Source: Diplolepis rosae
Taxonomy: Eukaryota; Arthropoda; Insecta; Hymenoptera; Diplolepididae
Length of the DNA: 64,000 bases
Assembly: GCA_030998225.1 (NCBI GenBank)
Contig: JAPYXD010000680.1
Coordinates: forward strand, 16,492,001-16,556,000
Reading direction: 5' to 3'
Shown: positions 43,601 through 55,600 of the stretch, piece by piece
How positions within the stretch are numbered: position 1 is the first letter of the stretch
Layout of the letters: every line of letters begins with the position of its first letter
The notes under the pieces: model-generated
What the model saw: the letters and a program-made list of their open reading frames with translations, nothing else
Databases searched by the model: none
Told to the model about the DNA's origin: nothing
Made by a program: the position numbers and the translations under genes

Positions 43601-46600
43601 ACAGGGACATTGCGTTGCCCGGCTTTTGTGGAGGCAACCCGAAGAGGAAGTCTTCGAAAGGTCGCCTATGAAATCAAGCAGGCAGTAAATAAGGACGTCG
43701 AAGCTCAGCGACGTGATCTTGAAATTTAAAGCTAACGCAGTTTCGGGGTCATGGGTTGGTGGATATTGCTTAGGCCGAGTTCTACAAGGGAGGCGGAAGA
43801 AAAACAAGTGGAAGTGAGAGAGAAAGGTAAGGAAAAACATATCCAGAGCTTTGTATGGAAAAAGGACCGAGAAGACGAGTACAAAGAAAAAATGGGAGAA
43901 AAACGGATGGGAAATTAAGATAGTGCGGAAAAAAGAAAATTAGGGAAGGAAAGTAGGGAACAGAAAAAACAGATATCGAGATCCTTGAAGATGTTTTTGG
44001 CAAAGAAAGTGGAAAGGGAAAAAAGCAAGTCAAAAGAGGAAAGGAAAAAGTTGAAAGCCATTATGGCAAAGGAGAGAAAAGAGGAGGGGGAAAAGAAATA
44101 GAAGGAGGTAGAAAAGAGTAGAAATAGTAAGAGATTTTAGCAGGCAATTAATGTGTACCGACCAAGAAAGATGAAAAAAAGGAAAAGGAATAAAAAAAGG
44201 GTAATGGGTGGAACACTTCATGCAGTTACTAATGGCAGAAAGAAGAGAACAGGCAGAGGAAAGAGAGAGTAGAGAGAAAAAAGATATGAAAAAAGAAGAA
44301 GAAGACGAAGAAATGGAAAAAGTCAATTCAGAGATTAAAGAGGAAGAAGTAAGAAAGGGACTAAAGGAATTCAAAAACAATAAAATGGCTGGGGAGGATG
44401 GGATGGTAGCAGGATTTCTGGAATATTTACCGAAAACATGGCTAAGGCAACTTAGGGAAATAATCGATATAATGCGGAAAAGAGCAAACTAGGGAGGAAA
44501 TGGAAGGTAGCAAGAGTATACATAATCTATAAAATGGGTGATGAAGAATTGACAGCCAACTGCAGAGAGCTGACATTATTGGATGTGGGGTATAAGCTGA
44601 TGGTAAGCATAATAGGGTGAAGACTAAGAGAGTGGATAGAAAAAAAGGTGTTGAAGGAGAGCCAAGCAGGATTCAGGGAGGGAAGAGCTACAATAGATCA
44701 TATCATTGTGTTAAAAAGCCTGATAAACAACAGGCTAAAAAGGAAAGGAGAGAAGCTTTATGTAGCATTTATAGATTTTAAGAAGGCATGAGACTTAGTA
44801 GATGCAGAGCTAATAATAAGAAAGCTATAGAAAATAGAAATGAAAGGAAGAATCTTGGAAACGATTAAGGGTACCTGCAGGAAAACTAATTCACTGATAA
44901 CACAAGAGGGAATTTCTGAAAATTTTGAAACATAGAAGATTCAGACAGGGCTGTCCTCTGAACTCGACATTATTTTTAATAGGAGAAAAGGATTTAAAGG
45001 ACGAATGGGGAAAGAAAAATGAGAGAGGAACGGTAATTGGATAAACGAAAATATATGCACTGATGTTTGCAGATGACATGTCGATAGTAGCGAATGACGC
45101 GGAAGGACTGCAAGAAATTTTGAGAGGTATGGAGAAGTACGTAGAAAGGAATATGATGAAGGTCAATGTGGAGAAAAGTAAAATAATAGACAAATCCAGG
45201 TTCTGTGAGTGGTATAAAGATTGCAAAAAAGATGTAGATAGGGGGAAATATACCAGAACCATTGGTGAAAAATGGTTGATTAACGAACTCGTACTTTCTT
45301 TTCGGGCTCCAATAAAGTATATCATCGTGTAAACCAATAAAGTTGAAAATAGAGTTTTCCATCTTTTTCGATATTAAATGCCAAGTCAATTCTAACACTC
45401 AATACCTCGTATTTAATTACTATGAAACTTTTCAACACTCTTTCATGTATTTTTCTCTACAAATTATTGTACTTGGTAAGGCTGTTCCAAGTGGGCCCCG
45501 ATTTGGCGAAGGTTCGTATTTTTTCTTGATATCTAGCTTAAACAGAGTTTCAAGCGTACAAAGTACATCCTGTTAATTTTGTTGTAAAATTCCCGATTGT
45601 TTATTTTTTGTAAACAATCAATGTTTTTTGTAGTGTTTTGGGAATTAATTTTTTTCTCAGCAAGTAAGTATCTGAATTAAATAATTTTTCTTACTACCCT
45701 AGTCGAAAGTATGTGGTTTCAGCATCAATTTCACGGCAGAAAGTCTACCTTTCTTGCATTGGTCAAGCTATATGCGCGCCCTCTATAATAGCGGGAGTAA
45801 AAACGTTAATAACCTCGCGTCAAAATTTGTCCGTTCTCTGCTAATGTTTATTAGTGTCAATGAGTGGATATTATTTAGAATGTAATAGTAGTGACTGAAG
45901 TGTAACAAAAATAAAAATAAAAAAATGAATGACATATCATCTGATGAATCGACAGGTGAAGAAGAAATTAATAAAAACTTTGAAACTGAAGCTCAATTAA
46001 TAGTAGAAACTGACACCTTACCCAAAAAGTCCGTTGACAGATACATGCTAGTCTATATGATAATTACCAAAGATGGAAACAAGGAAATAGAAATCTAAAC
46101 CTTAATTTATAGATGTATACTATTTCATTTGCTAGCCAATAAGACATGACACAACAAAACAGTATTTTTTCCATTACTAAAATCTCAGTTTCAATGTTTA
46201 TTGAAGCAATTGTTCATAAACAATTAAAAATAAAATCTATTTCTGCGCCTCGGGGATCTGCATTAACGACAACAACTTATGTAATAAACATTTGTGCATT
46301 TATTCCTAAAAAAAACGTGTAGATCGAGGTGGTTTAGTCCCAACAATAACATTTTTGTGTATGCGCGCGCGCAGAGTATACCGCCTAAGTTCCGCATTTC
46401 AACGCGCTTTTTATTTTAAGGCCGTCCATATTGTTCCTTGAATGAAAGAATAATGCTGCATGGGCGAGTGACTTTATTTTATTTCTTGAGAATTTATACA
46501 GAGAAAAAAATTAATTCCCAAAACACTACATAAAACATTGATTGTTTATAAAAAATAAACAATTGGGAATTTTACAACAAAATTAACTTTGTACGCTTGA

Positions 46601-49600
46601 AACTCGGTTTAAACTAAATATTAACAAAAAATACGAACCTTCGCCAAATCGAAGCCCACTTGGGAAAGCTTTACCCACTTTAAAAAGCGACATTTACTTT
46701 AAAAATTATACAAGTAGATCTTTTCTAGAGTATTTCTTAGTCGTTTTACATTTTATCTTTAACATTCAAGAAGTTATATAAATCTATGTGCAATAATCGT
46801 CTGTATGCACCACTCTAGAATTAGTGTTATAAACTTCAAAAAACTCTTCCTTTTCGTATGTACTTCATTAATTTCATTTAAAACCTTGCTGCCATTTACG
46901 TAGAGTTTTATTTCGAATAAGTTTTTTTACTCTTTAAGGAAATTATTTACTGTAAAAATGCTTCAAAATCTAAGAATTGAATACTATTCTAAGATGACAT
47001 ATAGGTTAGGTCCAATGTTGTTAGGGGCTATTGCGAAAATTTCTACACGGGAGGGCCTACATTTTGGACGTCTTCAGAATGACCAATTACTTATTGGCTT
47101 TTTACAAAATGTGTTATAACCAGGATCTATTTCAGGTGAGATAAGTATGAAGTTAACTACAGTTCAAATAATTGATCAAAAACGAATCACAAGATGCTTC
47201 GGAGTCTTAATAGCCGATGATAGAGTAGCAATGCCTGCAAAATGCTGGGATGAAGATTTGAATATGTGGGCTCGCGTAGGTTGTTGGGACGAGAAGAAAC
47301 AAGAAATACTTTACGACGATTTTAAGATAGAAAAGCTTACACCCGAGTATGAAAGATTGTATACAGCAGAAGAAATTGTGGAAGTATGGGTGAGTAGTGT
47401 TGTTGACTAGTAGTATTTTTAACCAGCCCTGTCCGACTTCCTGGAGACCGATGCGGGGTTCGTTTGGGTGGAGGTGGCGGGTGTACGTGTGTACAGCTGC
47501 TACTTCTCCCCCGGAGAGCACTCCGATTTCTTTGAGACTCAGATCCTCCTCCTTGAGGAAAGCCTCCGTGAGGACATCGGGCGATCCCTCATAGGGGGTG
47601 ACTTTAATAGTAAGTCGCCCGAATGGGGTAAAGCCCGCCTAGACAGGAGGGGAATCTTGGTTGGCGAGATGGTCGCTAGGAATGACCTGATAGTCCTAAA
47701 TCAGGGTAAGGAGTTTACGTTCAGACGAGGAGCGGGGATGGTCAATAATTGACCTCACAATTGCCGCGCCTCGCCTAGCCTCAAGAACAGGCGACTGGTC
47801 AGTTCTCGAGGAGACAACCTTGAGCGACCACGAGTGCATCGAGTTCAATCTAGAACAAGGGCGCCAAGCAGTGGATAATGGTAGGGGCAGTGAAAGAAGG
47901 TGCCCCTCCTGGAATGCGAGACGGCTCTGCAAGTCCATCTCGAGACGACCAGGCTCATCGATGAGCTTGGTTGGGTCGAGCCTGCTGGGTCGTTGGAGGA
48001 CACTATGCGCTCGGCGAGGCAAAAAGTTGTCGCAGCTTGCGACTACTCAATGCCCCGCCACAAGCGCAGGCAAGCCAGGGGCTCGATGTACTGGTGGAAT
48101 GACCAGTTGGCCACCCTACGTCGAGAATACCTCTCAGCGCGGCGGAGATTCACTCGCTCAAAGGGTGATCTTCTGCTGCACGAGGCATGGAAAAGGGCGA
48201 AAGCAGCTTTGAGGCGCGGCATAAAGAAAAGCTGACATCAATGCTGGAAAGACTTGATCGGAGAGGTCGAGAAGGACCCATGGGGTCTCGCCTTCAAAAT
48301 AGTCACCAAGAAATTGGTGACTAGAAGAAAAACCCCGGGTCTGGACAATCTCGATCAAGTCCAGTATATTGTGCGAAACTCGTTTCCACACGTAGAGCCG
48401 TTCCAAAGGCAGGACCGAAGTTCCTGCGTGGTCCGACGCGAGGAACTCTTCACTCTCGAGGAACTAAAGAAAGCGGGTGGAAGGCTCAAGGCAAGGACAG
48501 CGCCGGGGATCGACGGAGTGCTGAACGAAATCCTCAAAGAGGTGATCGGAGCATATCCGGAGATCCTTGTAGAAGCCTCCAACTCCTGTCCTCGGGAGGG
48601 GAGATTCTTCGCAAACTGGAAGGAGCAGAGATTGGTCCCGCTGAGGAAGGGCAACGAACCTCTAGGGGATCCCTCATCGTATAGACCAATATGTCTATTG
48701 GATACCATGGGGAAGCTCCTGGAGGAGTTGATTCTACAACGGCTCAGACCGTTTTGGTCGGGGAGAACGGTCTCTCGGAGAACCAGTTCGGTTTTATGAA
48801 AGGCACGTCCACTGTGGACGCCATCATAGCTGTGGTTAACATCGCCAAAAATGCAAGAAAGGGAACTGGTAAGCGTAAGGGATTCTGCGCTTTAGTCAGC
48901 ATTGACATACGCAATGCGTTCAATACCGCGAGATGGAACATCTGCATCGAGGCGATGATGCGGAAAAAGGTTCCAGACTACTTGTTGCGAATGATAGATG
49001 ACTATCTGAGCGACAGGTGGGTGATTTACGAGGGCGACAAATGGTCTCTCAAAAAAGAGATGACATGTGGCGCTCCTCAAGGGTCGCGGGTGGGTCCACT
49101 CGTTTGGAACGTCATGTATGACGACTTCCTGCGCATGGACCTACCTGCTGGAACGAGCATCATCGGCTTCGCGGATGACGCACTTGTCGTGTGCGCCGCT
49201 GATGGCGTCGAAATCCTGGAGCTGAGGATCAATGAAAGTCTGCGGCGGGCAAAGCGTTGGTTCGATAGAAGAGGCCTTAAAATGGCCCCTGAAAAAACCG
49301 AGGCTTTGCTCGTCACGGACAGGAGATCCTTTCAGTACCCGAGGATCGTTCTGGGAGAGCATGAGGTCGAGTGGAGAACAAGTATAAAGTACCTGGGAGT
49401 ACAGTTGGATCGTAGGCTTAGTTTTGGCGAACACCTAAGGATCACAACTGCCAAAGCCATCCAATGTGGAGCAAACTTGGCTCGGCTAATGCCAAACATT
49501 GGTGGACCCAGGGAAGCGAAAAGAAGATTGGTGGCGAGCGTGGTCCATTAGAAGCTGCTTTATGCAGCTCCGGTCTGGGCCAAAGCCCTGCAAAACCATG

Positions 49601-52600
49601 CTATTCAGAGGAGGCTGTTCTCGGCGCAGAGACTTGTCGCGCTGAGAATAGTCTCAGCTTATAGAACCGTCTCGATGCGTGCTGCGCTGGTCCTGGCGAG
49701 CGTCCCGCCAATAGATTTATTGGCGGAGGAAAAGCAGGAGACCTTTCAGCTCCGCAAGGAGCTTACCTGTACCGACCCGCAGGAAATCGCTCGCGCGAAG
49801 GAGGCCATCCGCAAGGATGGAAGGCGCAAACTCGTCGATAAATGGCAAATGAGATGGAATGGCGAGCAGACCGGGACATGGACCTACCGCCTGATCCCGG
49901 AGCTCGCCACCTGGCTCAACAGAGAGCACGGAGAGGTCGGCTTTTACTTGGCGTAAGCGCTCTCAGGCCATGGCTGTTTTAACGCGTACCTGAGGCGCTT
50001 TCAGAAAAGAGACGAGGAGATGTGTTGTCACTGCGATTCCCCTGTGGATAATGCAGAGCACGCACTCTTTAACTGCGCAAAGAGGGGCGCGGCAAGGGAG
50101 GCCCCCGGTCAGGCAGTGGTTGCTGAACACACTCCTGATACAACGGGGAGGGCCTGTAGAAATCGCATCGAGGCCTGCACCCGCGGTCCCGCGTCTCGGG
50201 TAGACTTGGCTTTCCGCGTCATTCGGGGGAGGAATCTGTTTGTTTCTCCCCTGGGTGTCACGGCTAGTCGGTTGTCTAGTGGGCGTGTGGCCGCGGATGG
50301 AAGTTCCGAGCGAACGGATGACGGAAGAGTCGTACGCTACTCTAATGGAACCAACCACCCGTGAAGTTTAAAGTCGAAAGGCAGTTCCGCGGGTGGTGTA
50401 TTGGTTCGAAAGAGGGGGTTCTTTGGTTATAACAGGTATGCCTAGACCTGGCTGAACGCTAGCTTTACGCTGTAGCGTAAAGCTATCGTAAAGTAGCATT
50501 ATAACTCATGAATGAGGCAAAATAAATATTCAAAATGTTTTTATCCTTATTCTACGTTAAAAATAACGTTGAAAGGTAATAGACATATGCAATAATTTTA
50601 TTTATTAAGGCTAAAAATTAAAAAAACATAATACCTGTCATTGAGGGCAGTGCAGTGGTTCACCTTTTGCGGAACGTCTCCACGGTTAAAGTTGACCATT
50701 GGTTGAAGTGAGACACAACTATAATTTCATCTCACTCTAACAAATAGTCAATCCTGACGGTGAAGACATGGAAAGTGATGAACCACCGCACTGCCTTCAA
50801 TGACAGGTATTATGTTTTTTTAATTTTTAGCGTTAATAAATAAAATTACTGAATATATTCGTCCCTTGTAATGCAATATACTATTTCGTAGCGTCTCTTT
50901 TGAAAATCCGATTCTCAGTACCTGCGAGTACCAACCCTGGGCTTCAAACTTCAAAGGTAGGGTTACAAATCGCAGTTTCAACCCGCTCTATGCAGTTACA
51001 TCAAATCAAATTGTTAAAACCGTTGCTATGAAAAATAATATGCATTACTCGAAGCAGAACACAGCGGATGCAAGTCGTGTGACTGCAGCCCTCGCCTCGC
51101 TCGGGCAGCACACTTCACTTTCGTTGCAATCGCTGTGTTTCGTCCCTTGTAATGCAATATACTTTTTCTACTAGTGGGCCATAAAGTGGACTTTATTGCC
51201 CCGTGCGGGGCAAACAAAGTCACTTTCTGACCCGCTAGTAGAAAAAAAATCGTGTGCAACACGGGAAAAACATTTATTTTCCCTAGTTGCACAATGTACT
51301 AATTTATAGCAACTCTTTTGAGAATTTGATGTGATGTAACTGTAGAGCGGGTCGAAACTGTGACTTTTAACCCTACTTTTAAAGTTTCAACCCGCTCTAC
51401 AAATACCGAAAATCAGTTTTCAAAAGAGGTGCTATGAAAAATACAATGTTCTACGTAGTGATTTTATGCATTTGATTTTACATAACCTTATAGTTGATAC
51501 TTACAAATAGTGACTGTGATTACATTACATAGTCGTTGTGATTACATTACTTAGTCTCGGTACTTTTAGTACCTACCATGGAGACTAGATATAAGGAGAC
51601 CAATCTCATATGGCCGTACTTCACAAAACACGAAATGAAGTTCAGCCAAGTATTTAGTTAGGAAACTTCCCGATGAGGGCACGTGTGTTTCCTGGGTGCA
51701 AAATGGCGGCATCCACGGTTCATAAGCACCGTGTATTGGGCTTCGTCATTTTGCACCCAGGGAACACACATGCCCTCATCGGGAAGTTTTGTAACTGTGT
51801 ACTTGGCAGAACTTCATTTCGGGAATGGATATGTGGAGATTGGTCTCCTTATATCTAGTCTCCATGCAGGGAACACACATGCCTTCATCGGGAAGTTTTG
51901 TAACTATGTACTTGGCAGAACATCATTTCGGGAATGGATATATGGAGATTGGTCTCCTTATATCTAGTCTCCATGGTACCTACACTGGCGGGTCAACCAC
52001 AGTGATCCCAGAACGTGGGAGCCAGTGGGAGCTGGCGCCCCCCCCCCCCCCCCACGCTCACATGTGGGAGCACACATTATCAAGCACGCCGTGTCGGTGT
52101 GTTCTCTTATAGAAAACACAAACATAAAATATTTTTTTAGAATAAAATGCTTTAAAATTTTTTTTATGATACGTGAATCAACTATATCAATTAAAAAATT
52201 AAGTGGAAAATATTTTTTCTTACTACCCTAGTCGAAAGTACGTGGTTCCGGCACCAAATTCACGGCAGAAAGTCTAACTTTCATGCATTGGTCAAGCTAT
52301 ATGCGCGCCCTCTATAATAGCGGGAGTAAAAACGTTGATAACCTCAAACGTCAAAATTTGTCCGCTCTCTGCTAATGTTTATTAGTGGCAATGAGTGGAT
52401 ATTATTTAGAATGTAATAGTAATGACTGAAGTGTAACAAAAATAAAAATAAAAAAATGAATGACATATCATCTGATGAATCGACAGATGAAGAAGAAATT
52501 AATAAAAACTTTGAAACTGAAGCTCAATTAATAGTAGAAACTGACACATTACCCAAAAAGTCCGGTGACAGATGCATGCTAGTCTATGATAATTACCAAA

Positions 52601-55600
52601 GATGGAAACAAGGAAATAGAAATCTAAACCTTAATTTATAGATGTATTTGATGCCTGCCCCCCCCCCCCCCCCCCCACCGACCAGCAGCACTCGCTCCGC
52701 TCGTGCCGCAAATGTAGGGGCAGGCATCAATATATTCCAATGGACACATGCAATTATTTTCGTACTTTCGACCGGGTAGCAAGAAAAATGGTATACACTA
52801 CATGGGCAGAAATTTGAGAGCCCTGAACTGCGTGCCATGATGCCTCGACTTCGCCTCGGGCATTATGGCGCGCAGTGCAGGAATCTCAACTTTCTGCCCT
52901 TGTTATGTAATATACTATATTTAATAAAAATAAGAAATTAAGCTTAAAAATCTACATTTTTAATTACATGGTGATAGTAGGTAAAAATATTCTCATTTAA
53001 CGTTTTAGTGGCTGATATGCATAGACTTTTCAATGAAAAAAAGAAATGTTTTTCACAAAGGCAAAATTTTCTAATTGATGCAGTTGATCAAATTTATAAG
53101 CCCGAAACATCTTTTAATAATTATCTTGATTTAAATCTTCAAAGATTTATTGACTTTCAATTTTACTGAGAATTTTCCAAGAATTTCACATAATCTCAAA
53201 AAATTTTATAATAGGCGAATGTTTTTGAAATATCAATAAAATTCCATAGTCAATAATTGTTTAAAATTTTAAGTTAAGGTATTGATTGGAAATTTAGTAG
53301 CTTTGTTAGTTAACTATTTCAATCAAAAAATTCTTCATTTTCGAACATTCTCTCAATTTTTTACTTAAAAATCTATGCATAGGCCACAAAAACATGAGGT
53401 GAAAATTTTGAATCATCAGCTACAATTTCTAGGTAACAGAAATTTTAATTGGATTATGGTAGGGTCATAGCTGTTTTACTCTGTCAGCAATCAGTTGCTG
53501 ATAGGAAAAACTAGTGAGAGACTTAACTTACTATTTTAAAAATTTGCAATAAGACGAAAGCGAAGAAATAGAAGAAAATATATTTGGGGTGCTTAATTAA
53601 TCTGAGTCCCCTCGCCTCTCACATAACTCAAGGCACATAAAAAGAAATACACCTCTAGTCACTTGTAAATGGATGCTAATAGATGTCTTTTACCAAGATA
53701 TTAAACATGATAGATAAAATCAAATCAAATAATTTTTGGAAGTGCAGGGGTTTGAACTCGCATATGCTGCGTATCAGTCAATTACTTTGACAAATCTAAT
53801 ACGATCGTCGTTAAATACTATTAATTTATGGGCATTATATATTTAGGGCGACATGTTTTCCCAAATTCCTGAAAAATGATTATTTATATAAAATTATTTA
53901 TATAATTTATTTATATATAAAATTATTTATACATTGCATTCAGAGGAATATTTTTTAGAATCGGCTACGATCATGCATACAATGTTATATACTATATAAT
54001 TAGAATTAACGTTTCCTGCGTGTCATAAGATTTCTTTGTAGAACAATAGAGCTTTGAATAATCAGACTTACGAAAACGATTGAAAAGTTTATCCAAAATA
54101 TTTTATATTTGTATTTTATATAAGAGAAATCGTAAAGTGTAATTTCGTATGCAAATTTAGATGTAATTTTGGTTTTTCGAATACTGAAACCTTTTATTTA
54201 CAGTTTTATAATGAACTTCATATGTGAATAATATTACGTATTTCAAAGTTTTCAGAGTATTTTATTTGAATGAAATTTTTTACAATGTTGCCTTATACCA
54301 GAGAAAAAACTCTACTGCATAATTTCGAGTGTATAATTAGATATAATTTATGTATTGCTCAAGTATTTTATTATTTTATTTTTTAAACTCCAATATCATA
54401 TTTTATCATTCCTTAATATATAATATTCTCTAGATAATTTTCTAATTGAATTATTTGATTTGCACAGCTAAAAAATATTGAAATTGATATTTTGTTTTGA
54501 AACTTTGAAAATGTATTGACTTTAAATTTCAATAGAAAATGATTTTTTAAGTGTTTAAATCATCCTAAAATTAAAAATAAAATGTTTAGATATTCATTTT
54601 AGGTGAATGTTTTTTAAAATATCTAAGAAAGAAAGGTAATATCTTAACACTTAGCCGACCGATCGGGGAGATCTCCCCATTTTGACAATTCTCTGTGGTG
54701 CGTGCGGTCGGCTAAGTGTTAAATGATATATTTCGTGATTTTAAATTTGTCGTCTGCTTCGATCTTGGCTCAATAGCCGACAGCGTGAAATCGAAGCGAC
54801 GAAGTGGGGATACACCGACACGGCGCGCTTGATTGTGTGTTCTCCCACATGGCACATACGATTTTTTTTTCACGCAGGTATGAATACTTAACTTTTTTTA
54901 TATAAGGTAGGGCAAAAATCGCCGTTTGTTGCTCAATGTAGTGTAGCGAGAGTAATAACTGTTTCTAGGGAGTAAAAATAATGGTGACAATGTAAGTTTA
55001 ATTTTTGGCATCATTTTTACTTTCTAGGAACTGTTTTCACTCCCACTATATTTTTCATTTCACGCGTAGTTTTGTCCCTTCTTAAAATTTTATAAATTCC
55101 TACTCCTTGAGAATTTTTTAAACTCTGAAAAAAAAAACTTTTTTCATTTTGACGGTAAAGCAATGCTTTTAAAATTGCATCAAATAGAGGCTATTTTAAA
55201 ATATAGAATGTTTGAAAATGTTGAATATTTTAGAAGAAAAACAAATTTTTTTTTCAGTTCAAAAAAAAAGTTGATGAGGCTTGTTCGCGTCATGGAAAGT
55301 GGAGACTTACTGTAAGTGCCAAAAAACTAAGATTAACAGGTGAAGTTACTGTAGTAGGATTAGACCAGGTAAAAATACATTTCTCACTCTAATTGATGGG
55401 CCAGATGCAATAGGGGGCGTAGCGCTCGGATATCCTGAAACGTGACGTTTCGGTTACCGATTTTCTGAAGTCAAGAAAATAAATAATGCTGAATATAATG
55501 GTATTTTTTTAATTTAATTTTCTTGACTTCGGAAAATCGGTAATCGAGACGTCACGTTTGGAAAGATCCGAGCGCTAAGCCCCTCATTGGATCCGGCCCC

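Noticed and set aside
43577..44380. - strand frames rich in Phe, Ser and Leu
   Set aside because: They are the complement of a purine-rich coding relict and have no independent support.
52038..52053. Poly-C runs here and at 52658-52676 as functional signals
   Set aside because: Simple homopolymers inside or next to repeats; their length is also unreliable in sequencing.
51673..52231. Frames of 61-95 codons
   Set aside because: They follow the tandem and inverted duplication and a poly-C run; the same words repeat within each frame.
53745..53775. tRNA-like GGGTTTGAACTCGC
   Set aside because: Only the T-loop motif is present; no cloverleaf can be drawn from the surrounding AT-rich sequence.
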